DNA from: Corallochytrium limacisporum
Taxonomy: Eukaryota; Opisthokonta
Length of the DNA stretch: 64,000 nucleotides
Direction of reading: 5' to 3'
Assembly (NCBI GenBank): GCA_002811645.1
Contig: PDIP01000037.1
Span: 1-64,000, forward strand
Shown here: positions 10,878 through 21,407 of the stretch, piece by piece
Layout of the letters: each line of letters begins with the position of its first letter
How positions within the stretch are numbered: position 1 is the first letter of the stretch
The notes under the pieces: generated by a model
What the model was told of the DNA's origin: nothing
Databases searched by the model: none
The model's input: the letters and a program-made list of their open reading frames with translations, nothing else
Translations under genes and position numbers: made by a program

Positions 10878-11196
10878 TGGAACCGTCAAGCCATCGTGCT
10901 GCGTGTGACCGAATTCCCGATGATACTTATGGAACAGAAGAATAATCGAACCTAATTGTGAGGCACCAACACCTAGCCGTGAATATCCCTTATAAATGAT
11001 AGAATATTAAATCCAGTCCTTGCCAGGAATGGCCACCGGAGCAAGATCACACTAATTCAATGAGTCGTTCAAAATGAAAATCTATTTGTCAGTCTTTTGG
11101 AGTTTTTGCAGTGGTGTGTTTTGTTTTGCTGAAAAGTGATGGAAGAGATGTTGGTTTGTGCCATTCCTTTATCGTGTCACACTGCGGATTCGCCTT
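10878..11196. other. Short AT-rich convergent spacer, CLASP / COPA
   Basis: 319 bases between two stop codons on opposite strands. It is AT-richer than the flanking genes and should hold both 3' ends. No gene seen. Confidence 0.7.
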
Positions 11197-14100
11197 TCAT
11201 GACATACTCAGGCCAGCGGCCTGCTTGCCAATCACAGCCACTTCGCAAATCGGGCAGATTTCGCCCTGGTGCTTCGGGTCAAAGTGGCACTGGCAATACG
11301 GGCACCGCACCGTGGGGGAACCCTTGTAGATCGCAACATGGTCCTTGCCGTCAATAACGAACGGATTGAGCGGCGAGTAGTTCACAGGGTTAGCGTCAGA
11401 GGGGGCTTTCTCGCAGGCAGCGAGAATCTTGCGGAACTGCTGCGCGACCTCTGGCTTCGGGCCGAGTTCCAACAGGCGCTTGGCAAAGCTGGCACAAGTC
11501 TTAAAGTTTTTAAGCTTGTAGAACAGGTTCGTAGCGGTCCGCAACGTCAAGATCAGGTGCACGGGTTGCAATTCACAGTGAGTAAAGTATGCAGCCAGCT
11601 CTGCGATGCGGCACATTTCCTGTACATTGGTCTTTGGCAGGTCCTTTCGCTCCAACTCCATCTGCAGACCGAGGATGTAATTCTGACAGACGCGAACAAG
11701 CTGTTGAGCCTCAAGCAGGGCCTGCTTAGTATGGAGACCGACCAGCATGACGCGGTGAAGAATGTCCCTGAAAGCGGTCACGGACTCCTGGAATTTGCCA
11801 GTGGTGGTGAGGTTGTACGCATGCTGCAGATTGTTAACCAAATCCTCAAGTTTGATACCGACATATGGAAGACCATTGCGAGGACCGGACTCCTGCCAGT
11901 TGCGGTGGACATATTTTACCATGGACGGGGCACCAGGCATGCCACCGACAGCAGCGCGGCTGGACGAGTAGGTGACCATGAAGAGGGGCTCCAAGGGAGC
12001 GAAGCGGCCGATACCTAACTGGGTGCTCAGAATGCTCATGGCCGAATCGAAGGAACCGGCAGCGACGTGGTCAATCGCAGAGTTCGAATTCTGGGCCCAA
12101 ATCGTCGAGTACGGGGTGCCCGGGGTCGGTGCCACAAAGACACCACCAGCACCGCCTTCCTCACCGAACTCACCAGCACCAACACCGGCGTCGGGGATGT
12201 CGGGAATGTCAAGGTCATCCAGGTCATCGTCCCAGCCTCCTCCTTCGCCACCATCCATGTCTTCAAAGGCTTCTTCGTCATCACCGCCCTCCGGTTTCTC
12301 TGCCACGTTGCCTTCATCGTCGAGGACGAGGTCATCATCACCACCCCAGGCGCCACCTGCGTCGAGGTCAAGGTCAGCACCGAGGGCTCCAGCTTCTGCA
12401 GCAGGACCGGCGCCTCCGGGATGACCAGCCACAGCCTGGCGACCTCCGGTACCGGCATTAGCGACTTCGCTGGCCTTCGGCACAGGTGCTGAGGCAAAGA
12501 ACCCTTTGGCAATGGCCAATAGGGGCCATTCTTCCTGGTTTTTGAGAATTGGGATTGGGGGCCCGATTAGAGTAGCGTTGGGCATCGGGGGTGGCAGTTC
12601 GCCGGCGTCCACATTGAGGATCTTGGCGATGCGTTCCTGATCTTCCTGCAGACCAAAGGTGGCAGCCGTAAGGTATGCTAGGGGTGCCTCACCACAGGAC
12701 GCTAGCACGCGGACACGCTCCTCCACATCACCTGTAAGGATGGCAGTGTAGAACCTACCATGGATGTCTTTCCTCATTTCTGCGACTTTCTGGAGCTTCT
12801 TGAGCTGATCAAACTGTCCGGTAAGAACGTAAAGGAAGGACAGTTTCTCGTAACTCTTCATGCGCTGGTAGCACATTTCGACCACCTTGACATTACCCTG
12901 GTTCAGAGCCATGTCGGCCAACCGATTCCAGCAAGCAGTGTCGTCGAGCACTTTGGCACTCTCCAAAGCAACCTCAATGTTGCCACACTCCAGGGCAAGG
13001 CTGAAACGGGTCTGTGGGTCCTTCACAAAGTGGAGGGCAACCTCCGGGTATCCCTTCTTCTGCAGATATGATATGATACTCTGTCCTACCAGTTTTGCGT
13101 TGCGCACCATGTACAGGACCTGATCATACTGACGATTGACCAGGGCATTCTTGAACAGATATTCCGTGGGATCGATGGCCAGCATGCGGCTCCGACCGTC
13201 GCGGTCAAGAGAGTATACTGTCGATCCTCGTACCCGGGTAATGTAGATTGGCATGTCCAGGGTACGGATGATGCCATAGTCACCGCTGCGAAGCATGTAC
13301 TTGATATGGTTCAAAGTGGTGTACACAAAAATGTCGTTCTCTTCCCAGTCACCACTCTTGACCCGAACGCTCTCGTGGACTGTCGACAACTGGTCGAGAC
13401 TCTTTCCGTCGCAGATGGTGACGGCGTGCTTGCGGAGCAAGGCAAGCATGGAGGAATCGTTGTTCCATGCCACGTATCGCACGCTGGGTACGTTAGTCTC
13501 GGCCAGAGGTTTGCGTTGCTGCACATCATAGAGCATGATGGTCTCCTCATTGCGCAAAAGAATACGGCCCGTTCCCGCACCGAAAATCTTGTCTGCGCCG
13601 GTCAGAGGAGCATTTACCTTCTTCGTCACTTCATTCTGCAAGTTCTTGATGACGATGGAACCATCCTTTTCCAATACAGCGAATCTGTTACGTGCCACCC
13701 ACACAGCTCCCAAACCGAGACCGCGGCGAGCGTCGAGGGGTTCCTCACCCTGGCTTGGATCCTTGGGCAGGATGTACAGCTCGTAGCTACCACCCTCGAT
13801 ACGGGAAGTCGCTAGCGCGGCATTCTCAGCTGGGTTATACAGCAGAGTCAGAATTGGTTGCAGAATGGCGTTCGGCATGCGGCGCATCTGCATGACACTC
13901 ATGTCCTGTTGGTTCTGGTAGTCAAAGCGGCGAATGACGCGATCTTTACAGTAGAACAGGGCGTTACCGTGCACACTAAATGCTGGGCGTTCTCGCTCCA
14001 ACTTGAAGATCATCAATCCACCGTCATGACCAGCAGCGAAGAAGTTTAGCGTCGGATGGGCAGTAATTATCCAGAAGCGATCCTGCTCCCGGCGGAAGGT

Positions 14101-15045
14101 CTGAATACAACTACGCTTGGTCATGTCCCAAACACGGATGGATTTGTCCTCACTATTCGACAGAATTAGATCCATGGTAGGATGGAACAGCACACAGCTG
14201 ACATTGTTGAAGTGGCCGCGGCAAGTGTCCACTTCCCAGGCCTTCGTTTCGCTCATGCGCCACAGTTTGACCTGACGATCATCAGCTGCGGATGCAATGA
14301 GAGGCAGAGTCGGGTGGAAGCACACCCAGTTGACTCCACGCTCGTGTCCCTCCAGCACGTGGCGCACGATGGCATCGGTGGACCCAAAGATATCCTGGTT
14401 GCCACCGCGGCCGTCCATGCCACCGCCGTTCATGCCTCCCGGACCACCAGGATAGCCAGAGCCGCCCATTCCACCACGGGCAGCCATGGCAATCATTTGC
14501 TCGGCATCAAAGCCACCAGCACCCGGCGCCACGGTTTTCTTGCGCAAACCAGTCACATCCCACACTCGAATTGACATGTCGAGAGATGCACTGACTACCA
14601 AGTCATCCCGCGGGTGGAATCGTGCGCACATGACATAGTGATTGTGGCCGGTCAGCACACAGACGCACTGACGACTCTGCCAGTTCCAGATACGAATAGT
14701 CTGATCATCACTGGCACTAAGGATCCAGGGGTACTCATGATGGAAGCACACTGTCCGAATATAGTCCAAGTGTCCCAACAGGGTGAAGATACACCGCTTC
14801 TGTTTGTAGTTCCAGACCTTGATCTTATAGTCATCACCACCGGAAACAAAGAGTGGTTGACTGGTATGGAAATCAACACCACGCACTGGACCATCATGCT
14901 CATCGAACTTGTCGATCAGGGTACCCATACGGTAATCCCATAGCTGTATCACACCAGTGTGCAGGGAGGCGAGGATCCAAGGACGACTTGGATGGAAAGC
15001 TACTCCCTTCACACGGGCACTCTTACTCTCAAATTTGACAAGCAT
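11197..15045 (-). CDS. COPA: Coatomer subunit alpha
   Basis: Full-length single-exon gene, 1282 residues, starting at ATG with the typical [14 protein letters not shown] opening. Alpha-COP is the largest COPI subunit; it coats Golgi vesicles and its propeller binds KKXX retrieval signals. WD40 repeats fill residues 1-320, interrupted at about 175-215 by the Gly/Met-rich loop usual in this family. A second propeller region and an alpha-solenoid follow. An acidic Gly/Asp linker spans about 860-930, then the conserved C-terminal domain. The last 40 residues carry a CPYC...CPIC cysteine pair pattern followed by [11 protein letters not shown], as in other COPA proteins. The length agrees with the family (about 1200-1240) and no break is visible. 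The 5' end faces 1.1 kb of pyrimidine-rich promoter. Confidence 0.98.
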   Translation of the reverse strand: MLVKFESKSARVKGVAFHPSRPWILASLHTGVIQLWDYRMGTLIDKFDEHDGPVRGVDFHTSQPLFVSGGDDYKIKVWNYKQKRCIFTLLGHLDYIRTVCFHHEYPWILSASDDQTIRIWNWQSRQCVCVLTGHNHYVMCARFHPRDDLVVSASLDMSIRVWDVTGLRKKTVAPGAGGFDAEQMIAMAARGGMGGSGYPGGPGGMNGGGMDGRGGNQDIFGSTDAIVRHVLEGHERGVNWVCFHPTLPLIASAADDRQVKLWRMSETKAWEVDTCRGHFNNVSCVLFHPTMDLILSNSEDKSIRVWDMTKRSCIQTFRREQDRFWIITAHPTLNFFAAGHDGGLMIFKLERERPAFSVHGNALFYCKDRVIRRFDYQNQQDMSVMQMRRMPNAILQPILTLLYNPAENAALATSRIEGGSYELYILPKDPSQGEEPLDARRGLGLGAVWVARNRFAVLEKDGSIVIKNLQNEVTKKVNAPLTGADKIFGAGTGRILLRNEETIMLYDVQQRKPLAETNVPSVRYVAWNNDSSMLALLRKHAVTICDGKSLDQLSTVHESVRVKSGDWEENDIFVYTTLNHIKYMLRSGDYGIIRTLDMPIYITRVRGSTVYSLDRDGRSRMLAIDPTEYLFKNALVNRQYDQVLYMVRNAKLVGQSIISYLQKKGYPEVALHFVKDPQTRFSLALECGNIEVALESAKVLDDTACWNRLADMALNQGNVKVVEMCYQRMKSYEKLSFLYVLTGQFDQLKKLQKVAEMRKDIHGRFYTAILTGDVEERVRVLASCGEAPLAYLTAATFGLQEDQERIAKILNVDAGELPPPMPNATLIGPPIPILKNQEEWPLLAIAKGFFASAPVPKASEVANAGTGGRQAVAGHPGGAGPAAEAGALGADLDLDAGGAWGGDDDLVLDDEGNVAEKPEGGDDEEAFEDMDGGEGGGWDDDLDDLDIPDIPDAGVGAGEFGEEGGAGGVFVAPTPGTPYSTIWAQNSNSAIDHVAAGSFDSAMSILSTQLGIGRFAPLEPLFMVTYSSSRAAVGGMPGAPSMVKYVHRNWQESGPRNGLPYVGIKLEDLVNNLQHAYNLTTTGKFQESVTAFRDILHRVMLVGLHTKQALLEAQQLVRVCQNYILGLQMELERKDLPKTNVQEMCRIAELAAYFTHCELQPVHLILTLRTATNLFYKLKNFKTCASFAKRLLELGPKPEVAQQFRKILAACEKAPSDANPVNYSPLNPFVIDGKDHVAIYKGSPTVRCPYCQCHFDPKHQGEICPICEVAVIGKQAAGLSMS

Positions 15046-16175
15046 CGTGTCACCCGCTTAAGAGCTTTTGTGTATATATTTCAAAAGATTTCCGACTAAC
15101 AACTATTTCAGTGATTGTTACCCGTTTGTTTGATCGGATCAACCGTCTATCTCAAAGCTGAAAATACATACTTTCTCCCGTTAGCTATATACAGTTGGCT
15201 TTCGTTCAGCACGGTCAATAATATTCGGAATAAAATATTTCCGATATTATGCCTTCTTAGCACTTCCAAGCTACAAGGCTGTACCTGGACGCTATACCCT
15301 TCAAAGCCAGATCGCCGACTGTTTATACAAGATCTGTTCCAACAAGGCTTGGTACATGCGAACATCTTCTGTGAAATACCAGGGGAATAAAATGTATAGG
15401 CCCAGAAACGACCATCGAAGGCACCCAGTGTACATGACGGATGAAAATCGGGTATGTATTCAAACCAAATAACGAATGATCACTGTCCAAGCTGCGACAC
15501 ATTGTCGACTGCTCCGTGCCCCTCGGACCGGTCACCTACCAAAGCAATAGAAAAGGGGCCGACCTCCGCCGCTCCGCTCGGCGCCACAATATCGAAGAAA
15601 CATCCGCCAAACGTTCGCGCAACAAAGGAACTCGCGGGGACCCATTTCCCATAGCAAACTTACGGTGGCTTTTTTGGCCCCTTGGTACCAGTTATTGCTT
15701 TTTTGTTTTTGCTTTTTCTTTCGCTTCGCCAACACACCAACCCCCCCCTCCTCCCTCCTTCTCCTGCTCCCCTGGTCGACAAAAACATCTTTTGCTCTTC
15801 TTTTGTTTTTATCTCTCAAGCCGGCCCGGTGATCGCTGTACATTCACGCTACAGACCGCAACCCAGCCAAATACATGCCCCCCTCCCCCTCCCTCTTTCC
15901 AATATTGTATTTTTTAGTGCGCGTACGTACGGCCCCTGCTCCACCGCCTGCACGGTACATTCAGTACCAAGTGGCCAGTTCCGCCTTTGTTTTGCCTTTC
16001 TCCCCCCTCTCACTCCTCTAACCCTCTCCCTTCCCTCCCTCTCTGTTCTCGGCCCATTCGGCCCGGTGTACCTTGGCGCTTTGCTGGGCTGGTGGCCCTC
16101 TATCGCCGTGCAGGTCTGTCTGAAAATTAACTGATAACCTCGTTTTTTAATTAGATCCGAGAAAGACCTACCACA
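15046..16175. promoter_or_regulatory. Promoter region upstream of COPA, pyrimidine-rich
   Basis: 1.1 kb with long C/T-rich stretches on the plus strand, including C-runs at about 15741-15760 and 15881-15896. A polypyrimidine-AG ends near 16155, just before the ATG at 16176. This would suit a two-way promoter shared by COPA and a strongly expressed plus-strand gene. No long coding frame of convincing quality is present. Confidence 0.45.
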
Positions 16176-16464
16176 ATGGCCGCAGCCGTGGATGCTTCGT
16201 CTCGGTACGTGTTTGCAGCTGAGCAGTGGTCACTGACGATTTGTTAAGAGCAACTAAGATCAGATGATGGCACTCGTGTGTTCTAGGTTGTAACTATTGG
16301 GAAGTTTTTAATTATGGTTTATCGAAGAGTGTCTCCAGAGCTCGAGTGTCGCATGCAACAACAGGCCGTCACTGATCCAACATCGTCGGTAGGCCAGGTG
16401 GCATGTCCGAGACATATGCAAGCACAGCACAGGGCAAGCCGACGAAGACAAACTTCATGAAATA
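16176..16464 (+). CDS. Candidate spliced micro-ORF, about 33 residues
   Basis: An ATG in a good context (ACCACA before it, GCC after it) opens a 10-codon frame that runs into a GTACGT donor at 16205. Taking the acceptor AG at 16391-16392, with a CTGAT branch-like site about 18 bases before it, the frame continues as GGMSETYAS... and ends in NFMK and TAA at about 16464. The stop overlaps an AATAAA polyadenylation signal. The product would be about 33 residues with no similarity that I recognise. In its favour: COPA lacks a divergent partner otherwise, the upstream region is pyrimidine-rich, and the 3' end would converge on RPL27A as gene pairs do elsewhere here. Against it: the exon 2 frame is short enough to be open by chance. 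Without splicing the frame ends after 22 codons. Confidence 0.25.
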
Positions 16465-16863
16465 AAGTTATGCCATGGTTTTTCTTGCAACTATTAACAT
16501 TATGTCAGAAGTTAAAGAGGTAAATGAGAATGATGTGAGAAATGCAAATAAAACGAAGGTTGGCCACGTCACATTGTCATTTGATGTCAAACGAAAGTCA
16601 TGGCCAAATGTCTGTAAGCGGATGTTCGCGATTGATCGCATACGGTAACAGAGACAGGACATGATGCTGGTGGTGGGTCAAAAGGAATTCATCGTTGCTG
16701 AAAATGGTACATGGATGGCTCATGTCAAACTAAGGTGTCATGAATACTTTCCATGTTTGCATTTGAAGCATGATATGTGAACACTCCTCTAATCCCATGC
16801 AATACATTCTTCTTGTCTCGTGTTCCCGCACTGTGCATAAATTAAGAATTGATACTTGCACAT
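16465..16863. other. AT-rich spacer 3' of RPL27A
   Basis: 399 AT-rich bases that should contain the RPL27A 3' untranslated region. I looked for box C/D snoRNA signatures; ATGATG-like and CTGA words exist but are not paired convincingly. No gene supported. Confidence 0.5.
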
Positions 16864-17740
16864 TTAGGCGACCAGAACGCAGGCACCGCCGACGGCATTG
16901 ATCTTGCGCTCAGCCTTAGAGCTGAAGTAGCGAGCCTTGACGATCATAGGCTGCTTGGGGAGCACACCCTTGCCGAGGACCTTGAAGTAACCGGCCTTGG
17001 TGACATCAATGACAGGAACAGGCTCTCCCTTCTTGGCGTTGGCATACTTGTCCTTGGTCTCAGCAGACACCAGAGTCCAGAGCTTGTCCAAGTTGATGGT
17101 GGGCACGTAGTAGTGCTGGTTCAACTTGTGGAAGTGGCGCATACCGACCTTACCGAAGTAACCAGGATGGTACTTGTCCATGTTGATGCGATGATGGTGC
17201 TGACCACCAGCCAGACCACGACCACCGGGGTGCTTGCGGTGCTTACCGATACGACCGCGACCGGCAGAGACGTGTCCGCGCTTCTTGCGGTTAGCTTTCA
17301 GACGAGTGCAAGGCTGTAAATGTAAACAAAACAAAATTAAAGAAAACAATTGTTAGTATGACCGTTCCATGATATAACTCCCAGTGTTGATTTGGATATT
17401 GCTATCCGATTCTGAAGGGTACAGATGTATGCAAAACCGAGTCTTTCGAAGTAAAAATGGTGGTGTCGCCCAGAGCAGTCAATAACATGATAAAGATGGA
17501 AAATAGGTCATATCCAGATGCCAGCAGAATACCAGTGACCTTTCGTATCCTGTATACAGGTCCCTGTTATAAACCTACGTTCCAAGCCCCAAAACTGTTA
17601 GTTTGACGGCAGGCAGATTCTCATGCAAGCCCAGTTTTGCGTTACCAATGTACTTCCTGCTACCGCGAATCATTTATTCTTCAGCCCCAGTATGCTGTAC
17701 ATTATTCCCTACAGATGCTATACGCGTGTGTACTTACCAT
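16864..17740 (-). CDS. RPL27A: 60S ribosomal protein L27a (uL15), two exons
   Basis: Large-subunit ribosomal protein of the uL15 family, 150 residues after splicing (about 148 in animals). Exon 1 is the ATG alone (17738-17740), followed by a GTAAGT donor. The intron runs 17314-17737 and ends in a TTTACAG acceptor. Exon 2 (16864-17313) starts [16 protein letters not shown] and holds the family signatures [31 protein letters not shown] and the C-terminal VGGACVLVA. Without the splice the open frame would begin inside the intron with unrelated residues, so the intron is well supported. This is the one secure spliceosomal intron in the window. Placing it directly after the start codon is a known pattern in ribosomal protein genes. 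Confidence 0.96.
17314..17737 (-). other. RPL27A intron 1
   Basis: 424-base intron with a GTAAGT donor and a pyrimidine-rich TTTACAG acceptor. I searched it for an intronic snoRNA and found no paired C and D boxes on the coding strand. Confidence 0.9.
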
Positions 17741-18395
17741 TTTGAAATAATTATGTGAAGATTGATATGTTTATAACCTTAAGCGTTCTAGGTTCCGCCG
17801 CTTTGATCCTTAAGTATGTGGTCTAAAGTAGCACTAACTAGAACTGTCCTTGCATTTGTGTATCAGTTTAATAAAGCACCAGTTCCCACCAGCTACTCGA
17901 ACACAGTGAACAAGTGTTTTGAAGCATGGCCAAACAGTATTACCACACCACCAGGGCCTAAGGTAATCCATAGAGGAAGGCTTTGCCAGTGCAGAGACAA
18001 CTTGGGCAATCAACAGCAGAAGGTGACTCGACCATTGACCTAAGTCCCACGGCCTTGCTGACTTATTATCGAGCACTGCCAGGAACCCACTGTGGAGCAA
18101 GCCAGCCCTCTGGGTCCCAGAATTTATCACGATTCAGTACTGAATATATAGAGATACTTCAAGAATAGTACATTACATACGAATTTGTTGAACATGCCCC
18201 TAGCTTGGTACAAAATGTTCCAAAATGAAACCGGTTGAGGGGTGACAAAACCCAAGCAATTTCGAGAAAAAAGAAGATTTGCTCAGAAGCTCGTAAAATA
18301 CAGAAAAAGGGAGGGGAAGGTGATGTGTGTGTTTGTGCGAATTTTGGTTTGTGTGTGTTTTCTGATCGTTTACGGGGGCCTAATAATTTCGTCCC
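17741..18395. other. Spacer, RPL27A promoter and 3' end of the next gene
   Basis: 655 bases between two minus-strand genes. It should hold the RPL27A promoter and the 3' untranslated region of the gene ending at 18396. No additional gene recognised. Confidence 0.5.
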
Positions 18396-20096
18396 TTAAG
18401 TGCCACCCCCCTGACCTTGGGTAGCCAGCACCTCGTCCACATCCTGGAGAATGCCCTGTAGGTAGGTCACTCGATTGGCGAGATTTTGGGCCACCGTATC
18501 GCTTTCAATGTTATTACGGTCCTCAATGCTTAGACTGGCAATTTGACGATGTATGTTGGTAGAGGAGAGTGTGGGGTTGGTGTTCTCCTTATCTGCTCCG
18601 GTTCCTGAAAAGTGTGTGGAAGCGGAAGTGGTTCGGGGCTGGACGGTTTGTCGAAGCGGCCCACTGCGAGCCATTGCCATTTCGGTCTTCACGAGCTTGT
18701 AGTCCTTGGCGATAGCACGGTCCAAAGCATCACTCAGTTGTTTAATCGGGCTGCTAGGGCCAGATCCAGGGTTTCGCGGGATTCCTTTCGTCGGGCTGCG
18801 ATCCGCAATCTTTCCAGACGGCCTGAGTTTGGCAGGGCTGGGAGACGCGCTGTTGTCGAAGTCGATGGCATCAAAGGAATCGTCATGTGCGCCTAAGACC
18901 GGCGACGGCGGAGGACGTTGAGATTTGGTTGTCTCTGCAGCAGCCCTGCCCGGCTTCTGTGCTGCGACAGAAGGTGCCATGTTCTGCGCATGTGGCTCTG
19001 GCACCCGCGGCGCTATACCCTGGGTGAAGAATTCCGACATAATGTCCCGCACTATGCCACGCACTTTCCGTACTTCTTCGTACTGCGCCCCTGCGCTGTT
19101 GCTTGGGCTTGTTCTTCTGCCCGAGGTGTCCATTGTACTCAGGGTGCCATCAGCCTTTGGCGGCAACGTTGCGGACCCAGGTGACCTGTCTTCCACGAGA
19201 GGAGTTGGTACTTCCTGTGCTGGTGCAGTCTGCATTCGCGTTTGGTGGTGCTGCTGCTCCGCAACTTGCGGGGGCACACCGCGTCCAGAGTACACGCCCG
19301 TGTGCAACCCACCTGAGTACCGGCGTCTTACAGGGGATACCGGTTCTTCCCGTGGTTGGTAGCTGTACGATGGAATGTTCTGTGTAAGGGTAGTGGCCGT
19401 TGTGTTGATCGGTGTGCTTGGATCCGTCGCTGGTGGCTCGGGTTGAGCAGTCTTATCGGGATACGATTGCATGGGCAAGGATAAAGGCGGCTCTGCGTCT
19501 AGAGAGTCCAGGATGCGACGTCTCTGTAGCTTCTGCCGCCGTTGCTTGCGCCATTGAACCAGCGGATCATCGTCACCGCCAGGAACAAACTGTAGCCTGC
19601 GGCTCATGCCAAACGACTCACTTGATGCAGTGGGTAGCGTACCATACATTCCCGTTGTCCTGCTGGTCACGGGCATGGTAAGCCCGTGAATTATTTGTTC
19701 TTCCCCTGATTCCTGCAGGTCTGCTTCAGCTAAACCCCGACTGAGTTGCTTCTGTGCCTCAGATCGCATATCGGTGGGCTGCTCGGGTTGGGATCCTGAT
19801 GATGTTGCAGGCGCCGTCTGAGCTGCACGTGTTGCTCGGTCCTGAGCTGCCCAAAGGTTCTGTGATGCGGTTCGCCGTTCACCAGCTACTTCCTGACTCC
19901 ACCAGAAACCGCTCATTTTCGAATCTGACGGTAATGACTCCATACTGTCGGTTCCTGGAAGCATTGCATGCCCTGCATTTGAAGATATCGCTGAATCAAG
20001 TACATTCCGTTGGCCTCGCGGCAATGGAGGGTCCGAGCGAAAGCGGTCTACCAAGGTGGCAATCACCTCTCCTTTAGGGGGTGACGAGGACGTCAT
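18396..20096 (-). CDS. Unrecognised, mostly disordered protein with coiled C-terminus
   Basis: Frame of 566 residues starting at the ATG ending at 20096; codons further upstream in the frame lack an ATG. I do not recognise a family. The N-terminus has a short ordered-looking patch, LVDRFRSDPPLPRGQR, followed about 45 residues on by GFWW. This arrangement of a basic-hydrophobic patch and FWW could be a binding motif, but that is a guess. The middle is rich in Ser, Pro, Gln and Thr with many possible proline-directed phosphosites. The last 130 residues contain two predicted helices, LSDALDRAIAKDYKLVKTEM and RVTYLQGILQDVDEVLA. It is head-to-head with lunapark. The upstream region has an E2F-type palindrome and a doubled Myb-like element, which would fit a cell-cycle protein; that is inference only. 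Confidence 0.75.
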   Translation of the reverse strand: MTSSSPPKGEVIATLVDRFRSDPPLPRGQRNVLDSAISSNAGHAMLPGTDSMESLPSDSKMSGFWWSQEVAGERRTASQNLWAAQDRATRAAQTAPATSSGSQPEQPTDMRSEAQKQLSRGLAEADLQESGEEQIIHGLTMPVTSRTTGMYGTLPTASSESFGMSRRLQFVPGGDDDPLVQWRKQRRQKLQRRRILDSLDAEPPLSLPMQSYPDKTAQPEPPATDPSTPINTTATTLTQNIPSYSYQPREEPVSPVRRRYSGGLHTGVYSGRGVPPQVAEQQHHQTRMQTAPAQEVPTPLVEDRSPGSATLPPKADGTLSTMDTSGRRTSPSNSAGAQYEEVRKVRGIVRDIMSEFFTQGIAPRVPEPHAQNMAPSVAAQKPGRAAAETTKSQRPPPSPVLGAHDDSFDAIDFDNSASPSPAKLRPSGKIADRSPTKGIPRNPGSGPSSPIKQLSDALDRAIAKDYKLVKTEMAMARSGPLRQTVQPRTTSASTHFSGTGADKENTNPTLSSTNIHRQIASLSIEDRNNIESDTVAQNLANRVTYLQGILQDVDEVLATQGQGGGT

Positions 20097-20231
20097 TATG
20101 TATCTAGTGTGTTTACTATTGTATAATGTGACACACTCTTTATGTCCCGATATGTACACTACATTGTTACGAATTAACAGGCCTTCCAAGGGTGCGCATG
20201 CAGTTATTAATATCAATGTGATTCACAGTAC

Positions 20232-20259
20232 CCGGCCGTTTTCAACCGGCCGTTTTCAA
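20232..20259. repeat. Perfect 14-base tandem duplication with Myb-like cores
   Basis: CCGGCCGTTTTCAA occurs twice head-to-tail, about 136 bases upstream of the minus-strand start at 20096. Each copy contains CCGTTTT, which reads AAAACGG on the other strand, similar to animal Myb sites. Confidence 0.7.
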
Positions 20260-20500
20260 CCGATTACAGAATGCACGGCCTAAAAGTCCGTCATCATTAT
20301 CACTATATCTACGAAATACCTTCCCTTTTGGTCTGCCCGCAGATATGCCTGTGGCTTTCTCCTTCGCGGTGGCTTGCTCTCACTCTCGCCCCTGGCAGAT
20401 CGGGCCCGCGGAGAGCCCGGCAAAAAAAAAAAGGAGGAGAGCACCGAGGGAGAGACCCACCCAGCCCCCTTGCGATGGCGCGCGTCCGTGTGTGAGGGGT

Positions 20501-20514
20501 TTTTGGCGGGAAAA
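20501..20514 (-). promoter_or_regulatory. E2F-type site TTTTGGCGGGAAAA
   Basis: On the minus strand this reads TTTTCCCGCCAAAA and contains the exact TTTCCCGC core. It lies 405 bases upstream of the minus-strand gene start and 0.9 kb from lunapark. It is the best single E2F match in the window. Confidence 0.45.
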
Positions 20515-21407
20515 GCCACATTCGCAAACGCACCCACAGCGGGCATAAGGAGGCAGAGGGACCGGCCAAGTGTGGGCACCGCTCCCTCCCTGTCCCACTC
20601 GTAGATTCATTGGGGATAAAAACAGGCCCCCAAACACGTTCGCGAGCGGGGACCCTTATGTTTTCCTGGTAGATTTTCTGCACCGACCACCAGTGCAGCC
20701 AATGGGGGGGCATCGAGGGGAGAACAAGGAAACCAGTCGAAACAATTGAAACACAGAATGGGTCCGTGGAAGAGAGAGGTCGCGTTCGGAGGGGCCTGAT
20801 TATATATACGGAATATTTATACATATCTCATTCGAACGCGATAATTTGTTACTCATTCTATAATATGATCAAAATATCCGCTGTATTATCATACGGAATA
20901 ATTTAAATCAAAGGCAGATGGAAAGGCAGCGAAGTGGTTCGTCGCCGTGTCTCTGACGTGGGGACCTTTCGGAGGGCAGGGTGGGGATCTGGGAGTAGGG
21001 GCGGTGTGTGCGACGCAGTGAGACCCCCTTCTGGGGGGCGCAGGGGGGAAAGGGAAATACAAGGCGAAGAGTCGGGGCTAGAACGGGGGAGGGAGAGCTG
21101 AGTTCGGGGCGCGCCGGTGCGACGGGAGGAAAGCCACATTGCAAACGTGTCCCGGCTGTGTGGGCTTCCTGGCTCTTCTTGCGGAGCTTCTTGTCCCGCT
21201 GGATGTGACTTACAAAAAGGTACATCTTTACATGATGTTTTGATCATATTCAGCCACTGGGTGCTGTGAAAGCATATTTGATAGCCCATAGACCAATAAG
21301 CGATAGCATTCTTGAGTGCTTAAAGAAGATGCGACGTACCTGAGGGATACCCTAGGTGGATAGTTGCAAACGTTCGGAACAACTTTAAGTCTTCTAGGTT
21401 CTGAGCC

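Larger units (their letters stand above)
20097..21407. promoter_or_regulatory. Two-way promoter region, unknown protein / lunapark
   Basis: 1.3 kb between divergent starts. It holds a 14-base tandem duplication (20232-20259), an E2F-type TTTTGGCGGGAAAA (20501-20514), an A-run near 20421, two copies of an AAAGCCACATT-GCAAACG word (about 20512 and 21131), and C/G-run tracts near 20400 and 21020-21050. A TTCTAG acceptor-like site lies just upstream of the lunapark ATG. No gene seen. Confidence 0.55.

Noticed and set aside
17314..17737. Intronic snoRNA in RPL27A
   Set aside because: No TGATGA/CTGA pair with suitable spacing on the coding strand; an H/ACA type could not be judged by eye.
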